The notes: generated by a model from the sequence alone, not told the origin. 64,000 bases of DNA from Gammaproteobacteria bacterium (GCA_018820925.1 JAHJNJ010000003.1:1-64000), one strand, 5' to 3'. Positions 1-9,487 are shown, counted from the stretch's first letter. Translations and numbers: made by a program.

Positions 1-255
1 AGCCGCCTGCTGCTGCGCGACGTGGCGCGCAAGATCGAGGTGGCGGGTTTTCATATCGGCAACGTGGACGCCACCATCATCGCGCAGGCGCCGAAGATGG
101 CGCCGTACATCCAGCAAATGATTGGCAACATCGCCGACGATCTCGGCATCGCGCGCCATTCCGTCAATGTGAAAGCGACCACCACCGAGCACCTCGGTTA
201 CACCGGGCGCGGCGAGGGCATCGCGGCGCAGGCGGTCGCGCTATTGCTGGTCTGA
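1..255 (+). CDS. ispF: 2-C-methyl-D-erythritol 2,4-cyclodiphosphate synthase, C-terminal part
   Basis: The frame is open from base 1, so the gene begins before the window. The 84 visible residues are the C-terminal half of IspF, the cyclase of the non-mevalonate isoprenoid pathway that makes MEcPP. Family-typical stretches are visible: [26 protein letters not shown] and the closing [18 protein letters not shown]. The stop codon overlaps the tsaB start (ATGA). The upstream part, including the metal-binding residues, cannot be seen. Confidence 0.95.
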   Translation, partial: SRLLLRDVARKIEVAGFHIGNVDATIIAQAPKMAPYIQQMIGNIADDLGIARHSVNVKATTTEHLGYTGRGEGIAAQAVALLLV

Positions 256-974
256 TGAAAATCCTCGCTGTAGAAACTTCCACCGAATATTGCTCCGTCG
301 CGCTGTGGCAGGACGGCACGGTGAGCGAACGTTGCGAGTTGGTCGGGCAGAAACATTCCGAAGTGCTGATGGAAATGCTGGATGCGCTGCTCAAGGAGGC
401 GGGCGTCACGGTCAAGCAGGTCGACGGCATCGCCTTCGGCAAGGGGCCAGGCTCGTTCACTGGTGTGCGCATCGCCTGCGGCGTGGCACAGGGGCTGGCG
501 CTGGGGGCGGACATCCCCGTGGTGGGCATCTGCACGCTGGAGGCTGTGGCCGAAACCAGCGGCAAGGAAAAAGTGCTCACCGCGCTGGATGCGCGCATGG
601 GCGAATTGTATTTGGCGGCATACGAAAGACGCGATGGCGGCTGGCGGGCGGCGATCGAACCTTGTCTGTGCAAGGCCGAGGAAGCACCCTTGCTCGAGGG
701 ACGCTGGTGCGGAGCCGGGAACGGCTTTGCCGTACTGGGTGCTGCCCTGCAGGCCAGGTACGACGGGCATCTTCGGGCGGATTGCCTGGAAAGCACCGTG
801 TTCCCGCGTGCTGCCGCAATTGCCATATTGGGTGCCGCCCAGTTTGCGCAGGGCAAGGGCGTGGATGCCGCGCTGGCCCTGCCGCTTTATCTGCGTGACA
901 AGGTGGCATTGAAAACCAGCGAACGAGACGCGGTACGTTCCACTTCGACAGGCTCAGTGCGAACGGGCATTTGA
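255..974 (+). CDS. tsaB: tRNA threonylcarbamoyladenosine biosynthesis protein TsaB
   Basis: TsaB (YeaZ) is the ASKHA-fold partner of TsaD in the complex that installs t6A at position 37 of ANN-decoding tRNAs. The start [17 protein letters not shown] and the GKGPGSFTGVRIACGVAQGLA segment are diagnostic. The 239 residues fit the usual 220-240. The start overlaps the ispF stop. The last 13 residues, from about V227, are encoded by a palindromic repeat (931-968) that also occurs elsewhere in the window, so the natural C-terminus was probably altered. The partner gene tsaC lies far away at 55873. Confidence 0.95.
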   Translation: MKILAVETSTEYCSVALWQDGTVSERCELVGQKHSEVLMEMLDALLKEAGVTVKQVDGIAFGKGPGSFTGVRIACGVAQGLALGADIPVVGICTLEAVAETSGKEKVLTALDARMGELYLAAYERRDGGWRAAIEPCLCKAEEAPLLEGRWCGAGNGFAVLGAALQARYDGHLRADCLESTVFPRAAAIAILGAAQFAQGKGVDAALALPLYLRDKVALKTSERDAVRSTSTGSVRTGI

Positions 975-976
975 AT

Positions 977-1417
977 ATGATCCTGCGCGACATGGCCGAA
1001 GCCGACCTTGATGCCGTGTTGCGCATCGAGCGCGAAGTGCACAGCCATCCCTGGACGCGCGGCAATTTCAGCGATGCGCTGCGCAGCAAATATCAATGCA
1101 AAGTGTATGAGTCGGAAACGGAAGGGATGCTTGGTTATGCAGTATTGATGCTGGCGGTGGACGAAGCCGAATTGCTGGATATCGCCATCGCTGCACAGCA
1201 GCAACGCCACGGCCGGGGACGCAAGTTGCTGGAGGAGATGATGGTGCTGGCGCGGCGCCACGGCATGGGGCGTGTGGTGCTGGAGGTACGCGCCTCCAAT
1301 ACGGCGGCAATTGGCCTTTATCGCAAGGCGGGTTTTGCGGATATCGGATTGCGCCGCGATTATTATCAGGCGGAAAATGGACGCGAAGATGCGATCCTGA
1401 TGGGACGGGAACTGTGA
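977..1417 (+). CDS. rimI: Ribosomal-protein-alanine N-acetyltransferase RimI
   Basis: GNAT-family acetyltransferase, about 146 residues, expected to acetylate the N-terminal alanine of ribosomal protein S18. The fold is visible as an N-terminal IEREVHSHPWTRGNF segment, the acetyl-CoA loop around QRHGRGRKLLEEM and the C-terminal EVRASNTAAIGLYRKAGF. The ATG at 977 is preferred. An in-frame TTG at 971 would add two residues and overlap the tsaB stop. Neither has a clear Shine-Dalgarno sequence, which suggests coupling to tsaB. tsaB-rimI adjacency is common in proteobacteria. Confidence 0.93.
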   Translation: MILRDMAEADLDAVLRIEREVHSHPWTRGNFSDALRSKYQCKVYESETEGMLGYAVLMLAVDEAELLDIAIAAQQQRHGRGRKLLEEMMVLARRHGMGRVVLEVRASNTAAIGLYRKAGFADIGLRRDYYQAENGREDAILMGREL

Positions 1418-2190
1418 ATATTCGAGACGACAATGTGCTGCGCGAACTTAATCTTTTTCCATTGTGGGTGCGGCGCGGCACGCCCGTCGCTGACGCACCT
1501 GAAGCATCTGCACCGGTAGCAGAAACTCAAGCGGCCTGTAGGTTGGGTGGAGGCGAAGCCGATACCCAACAGCCTGCGATGGGTATCGTGGAGCCTGTCC
1601 TGAGCCCGGTCGAAGGGCTTAACCCATCCCGCGTAGATACGTTGAACTGGGAAGAACTCAAACAGACGGTACATGACTGCACCGCCTGCAAATTGCGCGC
1701 GGGCTGCACGCAAACGGTATTCGGCGTGGGCGATGAAAATGCCGACTGGCTGTTCGTCGGCGAAGGGCCAGGTGCGGACGAGGATGCGCAAGGCGAACCG
1801 TTTGTGGGACAGGCGGGCAAATTGCTCGACAACATGCTGGCCGCAATCAAGCTCAAGCGCGGCAACAATGTGTACATCGCCAATATCGTCAAATGCCGCC
1901 CGCCCAGCAATCGCAACCCGGAGCCGGACGAGATCGCTACCTGCATGCCTTATTTGCAGCAGCAGATTGCATTGATCAAACCCAAGCTCATCGTCGCACT
2001 GGGCAAGGTTGCAGCGACTTCCCTGCTGGGACGCGAGGCTACGCTCGGTTCCCTGCGCGGCACGGTGCATGATCTCAAAGGTACTCCACTCATCGTTACT
2101 TATCACCCCGCCTATTTGCTGCGCAGTCCGGCCGAGAAAGCCAAGGCATGGCAGGACTTGTGTTTCGCCGTGCAGAGGATGACTGAATGA
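1414..2190 (+). CDS. Uracil-DNA glycosylase, family 4 (4Fe-4S)
   Basis: Base-excision repair glycosylase that removes uracil from DNA. The C-terminal two thirds carry the family-4/5 hallmarks: the cluster ligands CTAC, VKCRPP and ATCMPYL; the catalytic motif GEGPGADED with [13 protein letters not shown]; and the DNA-binding motif YHPAYLLR near the end. The GTG start at 1414 overlaps the rimI stop. Residues about 42-72 lie in the linker before the catalytic domain and are encoded by a repeat element (1538-1628), so the linker has been enlarged by a mobile palindrome without breaking the frame. The 3' end overlaps the next gene by 4 bp. Confidence 0.93.
   Translation: MNIRDDNVLRELNLFPLWVRRGTPVADAPEASAPVAETQAACRLGGGEADTQQPAMGIVEPVLSPVEGLNPSRVDTLNWEELKQTVHDCTACKLRAGCTQTVFGVGDENADWLFVGEGPGADEDAQGEPFVGQAGKLLDNMLAAIKLKRGNNVYIANIVKCRPPSNRNPEPDEIATCMPYLQQQIALIKPKLIVALGKVAATSLLGREATLGSLRGTVHDLKGTPLIVTYHPAYLLRSPAEKAKAWQDLCFAVQRMTE
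1538..1628. repeat. REPIN-like palindromic repeat inside the uracil-DNA glycosylase gene
   Basis: The left arm, GTAGGTTGGGTGGAGGCGAA, closely resembles the arm at 61850 (GTAGGATGGGTGGAGCGCAG). Both continue into GATACCCA. The right arm begins with GATGGGTATCG but is interrupted by a second repeat type (GCCTGTCCTGAGC...GTCGAAGGG) before the closing AACCCATCC. The element therefore looks like one repeat nested in another. It is read in frame as glycosylase residues 42-72. Confidence 0.75.
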
Positions 2191-5054
2191 GATACGGCAT
2201 CGGCCTGTCAACGCGCATTACCTTCGGGGTGTTGCTGCTGTTGGTGGCCGGGGCGGTGCTGTGGATCGACAACGCGAACAACCGCCTGCGCGATTCCTAT
2301 ATGAGCGAACGCAGCGTCGACCTGGAAGCGGCGCTGCGTGTCGACCAACAGCGTCTGGGGCGCGATATCGAGACCCTGCGCAAGGATGTATTGTTTCTTG
2401 CCAACACGCCGCCGGTCTCGGGCATGGTGCGCGCCAGCATGAACCGCGGGGTCGATCCCCGCGACAGGATTTCCCATGCCACCTGGGAAACGCAACTGCA
2501 GGAAACCTTTGCCGCATTCTTGCGCGCGCACCCGGACTATTACCAGGCGCGCTTTATCGGCGCGGCCGGCGAGGGGCCGGAACTGGTGCGCGTCGAGAAA
2601 CGCGAAGGCCGGATAGATATTGTTCCGCGCGAAGCGTTGCAGGCGCAAGGTGGCCAGGATTTCTTCAAAGTCGGGTTGACGATGACGGTCGGGCGCGTGC
2701 ATCTCTCCGAATTCACGCTCAATCAGGAACGGGGCAAAATCGAGGCGCCGCATCGTCCCGTACTGCGCGCAGTCACGACTGTGTTCGACGCGGGCGGTCG
2801 CGTGTTCGGCATGGTGGTGATCAGCAAGGATGTGCTCCCGCTGTTTTCTTCTTCCCTGGCGGGGCTGCCGCACGGCGTGCTGGGTTATATCGCCGATCAA
2901 CGCGGGCATTACCTGTCCCATCCGGATGCCAAACATGCATTCACATTCGAGTTCGGGAACAAGGAAACGATCACCGACGATTTTCCCTCGCTCAAGCCGA
3001 TGCTGGAAGCGCAGGCAACGCGCAACGAAATGCCTTTCCATGCCGTGAAAGGCAGGATGAAGGGCTACCTGGCGGCGGAACGGGTATTTTTCGATATCGG
3101 CGATCCGTCGCGCTATTTATTGCTGGCCTATTTCATTCCCGCGCAGATGGTGGACAAGCAGGCGTCCGGTATTCCCTTGCCGAACATCGTCGATATCATA
3201 TTGGCGATGCTGGTGGTGGGCGTCGCGTTCATGCTGCTGTTGCGCTATACCTTTTCCCCGCTCAAACGCATCACCGCAGACGCGCGCGAAATCGCAGCGG
3301 GAAACCGCAAGACCCGTCTCAAGGAGAAGGCGGGCGGCGAGGTCGGCGAAATCACCGGCGCGTTCAACGTCATGCTGGACAAGCTGTCGGATAGCGACCA
3401 GGTCGGGAAGGAAAACGCATTCCGCAAGGAAATGATCGCATCCCTGCCGGGGATTTTCTGCATGATCGATATGCAGGGGCATTTCCTGATGTGGAACCGC
3501 CACCTGGAACAGGTGTTGCAGCGCAAGAAAGGCGAGGTGGCGGCCAGTCACCCGCTGGATTACTTCGAGGGCGAGGATAAAGTCAGTATCGAGAACGCGA
3601 TTCGCCAGGTCTTCGACACGGGCGAAGCGGAGCTTGATGCGTGGTTGCTGGCGAAAGACGGCAGCAAAACCCTGTATCGTCTCAACGGCCGGCGCATCCT
3701 GTACGACGGCAAGCCGGTGCTGGTCGGTTTGGGGGTCGATATCTCCTCGCATTTGCAGGCCGAGTCGGTACTCAGGCGGCACAAGGCGGTGATCGAGATC
3801 GCACATGACGGATACTGGCTGGCCGATATGCAGGGCTATCTGCTGGAAGCCAACCAGGCCTATGCCAATATCTCCGGCTACTCGCTGGACGAATTGGCGG
3901 GGATGCACATCAGCCAACTGGAAGCGCTGGAGAAATCGCCGGAAGAAGTGCAATTGCATATCGCCAGGATCAAAGAACGGGGTTTTGACGTCTTCGAAAC
4001 GCGCCACCGCCACAAGGATGGCCATGAGATCGATATCGAAGTGTCGGTCAGCCTGATGCGCGAGGCACAACAGATGGTGGCGTTCTGCCGCGACATTTCG
4101 GCGCGCAAAAACAGCGAAGAGGCATTGCGTGTGGCGGCTGCGACTTTTGAAACGCAGGATGCCATTCTCATCACCGATGCCCAGGCCAATATCATGCGCG
4201 TCAACCGCGCCTTCAGCGAAATTACCGGCTATAGCGCCGAGGAAGTGATCGGCAAGAATCCGCGCATCATGAGTTCCGGGCGGCAGGACAAGGCCTTCTA
4301 TACGGCGATGTGGCAGCAGATCCTGGAGACGGGTTCGTGGGCGGGAGAAATCTGGGACCGGCGCAAGAACGGCGAGATCTACCCGAAGTGGCTGACCATC
4401 ACCGCGGTGAGAAACGAGCACGGCGAAACCACCCGCTACGTGGCGATTTTCAGCGATATCACGGCGCGCAAACAGGAGGAGGAAACGATACGCGGCATGG
4501 CGTTCTACGACGCGCTGACGCAGTTGCCCAACCGGCGTTTGTTCCTGGAGCGCCTGCAAACGGCGCTGCTGGCTTCGGAGCGTTACCGGGACTACGGGGC
4601 GATCTTGTTCATTGATCTGGATCGTTTCAAAGTACTGAACGATACGCACGGGCACGACTACGGAGATCTGCTGCTGGTGGAATTGGCGGCGCGCGTCAAA
4701 TCCTGCGTACGCGAAATCGACACGGTGGCGCGCCTGGGGGGTGACGAATTCGTGGTGCTGCTGGAGAGTTCCAGCAGCAATTGCGAAGCAGCCGCACACA
4801 ATGCCGGACTGGTGGCCGAAAAAATACGTGAAACGTTATCGCATCCCTATCAACTCAAGGAACATGAGCACTGCTGCTCGCCCAGCATCGGTATCGCCCT
4901 GTACCAGGGCAACACCGAGACCATGGACGTCCTGCTCAAACAGGCCGATGCCGCCATGTATCAATCCAAGGATAAGGGGGGGAATTGTGTGCGTTATTAC
5001 GATGTCGGCTTGCAGGAGAAATGGGAGACTGGGACACTGAACCAATCCCGGTAA
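2187..5054 (+). CDS. Membrane diguanylate cyclase with periplasmic sensor, HAMP, three PAS domains and GGDEF
   Basis: 955-residue c-di-GMP synthase. A first membrane helix (about 10-27) and a second (335-354) bracket a roughly 300-residue periplasmic sensor of double-Cache type. A HAMP linker (355-405) follows, then three PAS regions (about 415-525, 530-645, 650-765) and a GGDEF domain (775-945). The catalytic motif GGDEF is at 851-855. The inhibitory site RxxD (R842-D845) is intact, so product inhibition is expected. There is no EAL domain. The start overlaps the glycosylase stop by 4 bp. The next gene is another diguanylate cyclase. The signal sensed is unknown. Confidence 0.93.
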   Translation: MRYGIGLSTRITFGVLLLLVAGAVLWIDNANNRLRDSYMSERSVDLEAALRVDQQRLGRDIETLRKDVLFLANTPPVSGMVRASMNRGVDPRDRISHATWETQLQETFAAFLRAHPDYYQARFIGAAGEGPELVRVEKREGRIDIVPREALQAQGGQDFFKVGLTMTVGRVHLSEFTLNQERGKIEAPHRPVLRAVTTVFDAGGRVFGMVVISKDVLPLFSSSLAGLPHGVLGYIADQRGHYLSHPDAKHAFTFEFGNKETITDDFPSLKPMLEAQATRNEMPFHAVKGRMKGYLAAERVFFDIGDPSRYLLLAYFIPAQMVDKQASGIPLPNIVDIILAMLVVGVAFMLLLRYTFSPLKRITADAREIAAGNRKTRLKEKAGGEVGEITGAFNVMLDKLSDSDQVGKENAFRKEMIASLPGIFCMIDMQGHFLMWNRHLEQVLQRKKGEVAASHPLDYFEGEDKVSIENAIRQVFDTGEAELDAWLLAKDGSKTLYRLNGRRILYDGKPVLVGLGVDISSHLQAESVLRRHKAVIEIAHDGYWLADMQGYLLEANQAYANISGYSLDELAGMHISQLEALEKSPEEVQLHIARIKERGFDVFETRHRHKDGHEIDIEVSVSLMREAQQMVAFCRDISARKNSEEALRVAAATFETQDAILITDAQANIMRVNRAFSEITGYSAEEVIGKNPRIMSSGRQDKAFYTAMWQQILETGSWAGEIWDRRKNGEIYPKWLTITAVRNEHGETTRYVAIFSDITARKQEEETIRGMAFYDALTQLPNRRLFLERLQTALLASERYRDYGAILFIDLDRFKVLNDTHGHDYGDLLLVELAARVKSCVREIDTVARLGGDEFVVLLESSSSNCEAAAHNAGLVAEKIRETLSHPYQLKEHEHCCSPSIGIALYQGNTETMDVLLKQADAAMYQSKDKGGNCVRYYDVGLQEKWETGTLNQSR

Positions 5055-5133
5055 TGTCCGGATAAGTGCATGAAACAACAAGGTGGGCGGTATTTTGGAT
5101 TTATAATGCCCCGAAATTCCCGAACAACCAAAA

Positions 5134-6105
5134 ATGAGAAAACGAGCAGACGCAATCAAAGTGCTGGTAGTGGAAGACAGCAAGGTCACCCTGAAAGTCT
5201 TGTGCAATTTTCTCGAACGCATGGATATCAGGAATCCGCTGACCGCCGAAACCGGCGCTGCCGCCATCGAGTTGTATCGCAAGGAACGCCCGGACATCAT
5301 CCTGCTGGATGCGCAATTGCCCGATATCGACGGTTTCGAGATCGCCGAACAGATCCGGGCGACCGAACAAAAAGACGATTGGACGGCGATCATTTTCCTG
5401 ACCAGCATGACCAAGGATGAAGACCTTGCGCGCGGCATCCGGGCCGGCGGCGACGATTACCTGTTGAAGCCGGTCAGCGAAGTGGTGTTGCAGGCCAAGA
5501 TGCGCGCCATGCAGCGCCTGGTGGAGATGCAGCGCTCGCTGGTGGATGTGTCGCATCAATTGAATGCGGCCAACAAGGAACTGCAACGTCTTTCCACCAC
5601 GGACGGTCTGACCGGCATTCCCAACCGCCGCATGTTCGACGAATTGTCCATCCGCGAGTGGCGGCGCTGCGAGCGCATGAAGAAACCCATCGCGCTGGTC
5701 ATGCTGGACATCGACAATTTCAAACTGTTCAACGATGAGTACGGCCACCGCGCCGGAGACGAGTGCCTGCGCGCCGTGGCGACCCAGGTGGCGCGCGCCG
5801 CGCCGCGCGCGGCCGATCTGGCGGCGCGTTACGGCGGCGAGGAATTCGTGCTGGTGTTGGGCGAGACGGATGCCGACGGTGCGCGCTGGGTGGCGGAAAA
5901 TGTGCGCCAGCATGTGAACGAACTTGCCATCCCGCATGCCACGCCATCGCGGCGCGTGACGATCAGTTGCGGGGTTGCTTCCGCCATGCCGCGTAGCGGC
6001 TTGTCACTGGATGTGTTGCTGAGATCGGCCGATCACGCTCTGTATGAGGCCAAGGCGGCAGGGCGCGATCTGGTGGTGGTGGGCAAGTACGGAAAAGTGC
6101 AGTAA
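5134..6105 (+). CDS. Response regulator with REC and GGDEF domains (diguanylate cyclase)
   Basis: 323 residues: a receiver domain (about 8-125), a short coiled linker and a GGDEF domain (about 150-315), the PleD/WspR-like layout. The receiver has the acidic pair E14-D15, phospho-acceptor D59 in IILLDAQLPDIDG, and the conserved lysine in LLKPVS. The active site reads GGEEF and the preceding RAAD is an intact I-site, so phosphorylation-dependent, product-inhibited synthesis is likely. No histidine kinase lies beside it. The preceding membrane diguanylate cyclase may share its regulation. A TATAAT at 5102-5107 could be a -10 box, but no matching -35 is visible. Confidence 0.93.
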   Translation: MRKRADAIKVLVVEDSKVTLKVLCNFLERMDIRNPLTAETGAAAIELYRKERPDIILLDAQLPDIDGFEIAEQIRATEQKDDWTAIIFLTSMTKDEDLARGIRAGGDDYLLKPVSEVVLQAKMRAMQRLVEMQRSLVDVSHQLNAANKELQRLSTTDGLTGIPNRRMFDELSIREWRRCERMKKPIALVMLDIDNFKLFNDEYGHRAGDECLRAVATQVARAAPRAADLAARYGGEEFVLVLGETDADGARWVAENVRQHVNELAIPHATPSRRVTISCGVASAMPRSGLSLDVLLRSADHALYEAKAAGRDLVVVGKYGKVQ

Positions 6106-6119
6106 TTCTCAACGGTCTG

Positions 6120-6560
6120 TCAGCGCGTGTGATCGGCCCAGTTGTTGGGCGTCTCGTACAGGCGCACGCGTTCCAATCGCAGATGGTTGCCGTAGGTGTC
6201 GTGGTAGGCATCCTGCAGCAAATCAAACGCAACCTTCGCCAGATTCTCCGCCGTCGGGATTACGTCCAGTACTACCGTTTTATGGCCGGGCAAGGTATTC
6301 AGAAAATCCAGCACGACCTTGTCGCCGCGATACACGATAAAAGCGTGATCCCACTTGTCGACCACGCGCTCCTTGGCGATGTGCTTCACATCCGAAAAAT
6401 CCATCACCATGCCTTGTTCCGAAACGCCCTCGGTGGTAATGACGTCGCCCGACAGTGTGATCTCGATGATGTAGCGGTGGCCGTGCAGGTGCTTGCATTG
6501 GCTGTTGTGGTTGGGGATGCGGTGTCCGGCATCGAATTCCAGGCGGCGGGTGATTTGCAT
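6120..6560 (-). CDS. queD: 6-carboxy-5,6,7,8-tetrahydropterin synthase QueD
   Basis: 146-residue member of the PTPS fold that converts dihydroneopterin triphosphate to 6-carboxytetrahydropterin in queuosine/7-deazaguanine synthesis. Zinc ligands appear in FDAGHRIP and in the CKHLHGHRY motif, whose cysteine is the catalytic thiol of the QueD class. VDKWDHAFI and the PTAENLA segment complete the active-site set. It lies tail to tail with the response-regulator cyclase. The other que genes are not in the window. Confidence 0.95.
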   Translation of the reverse strand: MQITRRLEFDAGHRIPNHNSQCKHLHGHRYIIEITLSGDVITTEGVSEQGMVMDFSDVKHIAKERVVDKWDHAFIVYRGDKVVLDFLNTLPGHKTVVLDVIPTAENLAKVAFDLLQDAYHDTYGNHLRLERVRLYETPNNWADHTR

Positions 6561-6590
6561 GATCGTTTGCTTAAATGAACGTGGCGCGGA

Positions 6591-8525
6591 TTATAGCTTG
6601 AAGGCATGTACTGCATTCTTTAAAGCGGCCAAGCCGTCTTTTTCAGCTTCGCCGCCGTATCGCAGCGACGCATAGCGCGCGGCAATGTCGTAGATGTCTT
6701 CGGCCAGGTCGGGACGGGCGGCGGCAATGCGCTCGGCATAATCCATGGCGCCTTCATGCGGCGCCCTCGGCAGACCGGCTTTTTCCAGCTTGCGGCAGGC
6801 CTTCAGCCAGGCGGCTTGTACCGCATCGGTGCGCCGTACGACCAGACGGCGCAGCATGATGAGAGTAAAAATGCCCGTCAACAATGCAACGCCTGCCAGC
6901 ATATTGAGCGCCAGTTTCTGCCAGGTGATGTCTTCCATACCCATGCGGGTGAGGAAGGCGAACTGGCGTTCGGTGTCGTAGCCCAGCACCCACTGGTTCC
7001 ACTCGTTGGTCAGCGCATCGAGATTGAAGCGCAGCTTGAGCAGGAACGGCGATTGCGTGCGCGCGAGGAAAGGCAATGCAATGTTGCCGGGCAGGGCGGC
7101 ATTCAGGCCGTCCTGGATTCTGGTCGGCGAGATGGCGGCAGTGGGGTCGATACGTACCCAACCCCGGTCGCGCAACCACACTTCCGCCCAGGCATGCGCA
7201 TCGTATTGGCGCAATATGTAATAGCCGCCGAGTTCGTTGTATTCGCCGCCCTGATATCCGGTCACCACACGCGCCGGAATACCGGCTGCGCGCATGAGCA
7301 CCACAAAGCTGCCGGCGTAGTGTTCGCAGAATCCCTTTTTGGTCCCGAATAGAAATTCATCCACGCCGTTCAATCCGAGCAAAGGCGGTTCCAGCGTGTA
7401 CTCGAAGCCGTTCTGGTTGAAATAGGCGAGTGCGGTGTTGATCACCGCGACGTCGCTGTTGCTGCTTGCGCGCCATTCTGCCGCGAGCTTCCTTGCCTGC
7501 GGGTTGTAGCCTTGCGGCAAGGCGAGCGCGCGCTGCAGTTGTTGCGGCGGTTCGTTGAGGCTGGCGCGATAAGAAAGCAGCGAGGTGGCGCTGTAGCGGA
7601 TGCGCGAGGATACCGGTTTCTGGCTGAGTTCCTGGAAATCCGGGGCAAGATCGGCGGGTATGGAAATTTTTTCGGGCAGGTCCAGCACGAACAGCCAGCG
7701 CTTGTTGTGTGGTTCCAGCGTTACGGTGTAGTCCACCGGGTTGCCTGCATCGGTCAGCACGGGGCGTTGCAGGGTGGCGTTGCGTCCGCGTTTCCAGGTC
7801 GTTCCGTCGTAATCCCATAACACCGGGCCGCGCCAGTACATCTGTTCGCGTGTCGGCACCTTGTCGTTGAAAGTAACGCGGAATGTCACCGCATCGGACA
7901 GCGACAATCTGCTCATCGTGCCTGGCGCCATCGTGTCGGACAAACCGCTGCTGGCATAGGCATCCTGGGGCATACCCCACAGCGGCCCCTGCACGCGCGG
8001 GAACAGCACGAAGATGATGAGCGACAGCGGAATGGCTTGCAGCAACAACACTCCCGCGATACGCAGGCGCGGCTTGAACGCGAGCGTTCCCGTCTGCATT
8101 TGCACCCAGGTCGCCATGATCACCAGCAAAGTGAACAGCATGTACAGCGCGGTGGGGATGCTCTGCGAGTAGAAGAAGTTGGTGATGATGATGAAACAGG
8201 ACAAATAGATCAGCACCGTCGCATCGCGTACCGTGCGCAGTTCCAGCAACTTGAGCGTAATGAGCAGGATCAGCAGCGTGACGCCGACCTCGCGGCCGAA
8301 CAGCCTGTGGTAAGAAACCGCGATGCCCAGCACGCACACAACGGTGATGCCGAGCAAGAGCCAGCGCGCGGGCAACGGGTTGCCGCTGTAGGTGAGGTAG
8401 GCGCGCCATGCCAGCAGGGCGATGCACACCGCGCTTACCCACAACGGCAGGTGCTCGGCATGCGGCGCACTGACCAGCAGGATGCAGGCAGTCAGTCCGT
8501 AAATGAGCGGGGCGGTGAGTTTCAT
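6591..8525 (-). CDS. TgpA-type membrane transglutaminase-like protein (DUF3488/DUF4129)
   Basis: 644 residues from the ATG at 8525, which overlaps the stop of the DUF58 gene. Five to six N-terminal membrane helices precede a large periplasmic transglutaminase-like domain, and another helix leads into a C-terminal cytoplasmic DUF4129-like tail. The Cys-His-Asp triad is visible in KKGFCEHYAG, QYDAHAWAEVW and VRIDPTAA. In Pseudomonas the homologue TgpA is an essential periplasmic transglutaminase-like protein. The set moxR-DUF58-transglutaminase is conserved in proteobacteria and is linked to envelope functions. Confidence 0.92.
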   Translation of the reverse strand: MKLTAPLIYGLTACILLVSAPHAEHLPLWVSAVCIALLAWRAYLTYSGNPLPARWLLLGITVVCVLGIAVSYHRLFGREVGVTLLILLITLKLLELRTVRDATVLIYLSCFIIITNFFYSQSIPTALYMLFTLLVIMATWVQMQTGTLAFKPRLRIAGVLLLQAIPLSLIIFVLFPRVQGPLWGMPQDAYASSGLSDTMAPGTMSRLSLSDAVTFRVTFNDKVPTREQMYWRGPVLWDYDGTTWKRGRNATLQRPVLTDAGNPVDYTVTLEPHNKRWLFVLDLPEKISIPADLAPDFQELSQKPVSSRIRYSATSLLSYRASLNEPPQQLQRALALPQGYNPQARKLAAEWRASSNSDVAVINTALAYFNQNGFEYTLEPPLLGLNGVDEFLFGTKKGFCEHYAGSFVVLMRAAGIPARVVTGYQGGEYNELGGYYILRQYDAHAWAEVWLRDRGWVRIDPTAAISPTRIQDGLNAALPGNIALPFLARTQSPFLLKLRFNLDALTNEWNQWVLGYDTERQFAFLTRMGMEDITWQKLALNMLAGVALLTGIFTLIMLRRLVVRRTDAVQAAWLKACRKLEKAGLPRAPHEGAMDYAERIAAARPDLAEDIYDIAARYASLRYGGEAEKDGLAALKNAVHAFKL

Positions 8526-9475
8526 GTCTCGGCCACGCCGAACAGTGCCAGCCTGCGCAGGCATTCCGCGCGGTGCGTCGGATTGTGTTGTGGGGCAATC
8601 TCGATGCCCGGCAGGCGCAGGCCGTACATAAGCCCGTGCGTATCCGCATCCAGCACCCAGCGCGTGAGCAATTCCAGTTTTCGTTCCGGTGCGATATCCG
8701 GCATCAAAGACCAGTCCAGCCAGAGTTCCTGCCCCTGAAACGCGGAGAACTGCTTCACCTGCAAACCCTGTTCGCGCGCCAGCGCTTTCCACGCGATGCG
8801 CGGCATCGCATCGCCTGTCACATAATTGCGCAGACCGGCAAAATCCTCGTCACCCGCCGCAGTTACCTTGCCTGCGCCGTTTTCGGCGGAGGCGGCGGGC
8901 AGCGGTTGTGCTGCGGCTGGTTTGGGATAGACCAGACCACGCACTTCAAAGTGGATATACGACCAGGCACGGAACAGACCGAGCGGGAAACGCGTGTACA
9001 GCGTCAGGCGCCCGCTATCCAGCCAGCCGCGTTGTGTGGCAGGGATGGCGATCTCAACCGGTGTCGAACGTTGTTCCGGCAGGTCGAATACGGTGTGGTG
9101 ACCATCGTCATCGTGCAGATGGATCTGATAGCGGGGCAACTTGCCCGGGTTGTTGAAGTGGAACACAAATTTTGCCTGCTCTCCGGCAAACACCGGTTCG
9201 ACATAGCCCGCGTGTATCTCCAGTTGCGCCAGGTTGCGGAAGGCATGCAGCATGGTCATGCCGGCCGTGGTCGCGAGCAGGAAGGTGAGCACATAGCCCA
9301 GGCTCAGGTTGTAGTTGATGTCGCCCAGCAGCATCAGCACCAGCACAAAGGCGAATCCGAATCCCTGTCGCGAGGGGAGGATGTAAATGCGGCGCTGGTT
9401 GAGCACCACCGTGCCGCTTTCGACGGTGCGGCGGAGGGCCCAGTTGCGGAATTTTTGTTTGAATGAGGCGAACAC
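8522..9475 (-). CDS. DUF58 domain-containing protein
   Basis: 317 residues with two N-terminal membrane helices (around 38-75) and a C-terminal DUF58/vWA-like part that includes the typical GDEDFAGLRNYVTGDAMPRIAWKA region. Its role is unknown. Members are almost always encoded beside a MoxR ATPase, and a MoxR gene does lie upstream. Here the link is interrupted by a two-gene toxin-antitoxin cassette. The 3' end overlaps the transglutaminase start by 4 bp, so the two are translated together. Confidence 0.9.
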   Translation of the reverse strand: MFASFKQKFRNWALRRTVESGTVVLNQRRIYILPSRQGFGFAFVLVLMLLGDINYNLSLGYVLTFLLATTAGMTMLHAFRNLAQLEIHAGYVEPVFAGEQAKFVFHFNNPGKLPRYQIHLHDDDGHHTVFDLPEQRSTPVEIAIPATQRGWLDSGRLTLYTRFPLGLFRAWSYIHFEVRGLVYPKPAAAQPLPAASAENGAGKVTAAGDEDFAGLRNYVTGDAMPRIAWKALAREQGLQVKQFSAFQGQELWLDWSLMPDIAPERKLELLTRWVLDADTHGLMYGLRLPGIEIAPQHNPTHRAECLRRLALFGVAET

Positions 9476-9487
9476 AGACGGAGACCG

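Noticed and set aside
3117-4799. 560-codon open frame on the minus strand within the first diguanylate cyclase gene
   Set aside because: It is exactly antisense to the HAMP/PAS/GGDEF coding region; its translation shows no domain and is rich in His/Arg/Gln as expected for a GC-rich shadow frame.
8526-8792. Long N-terminal extension of the transglutaminase-like protein
   Set aside because: It lies wholly within the DUF58 gene in another frame; MKLTAPLIYG at 8525 starts with a proper membrane helix and overlaps the DUF58 stop by 4 bp.
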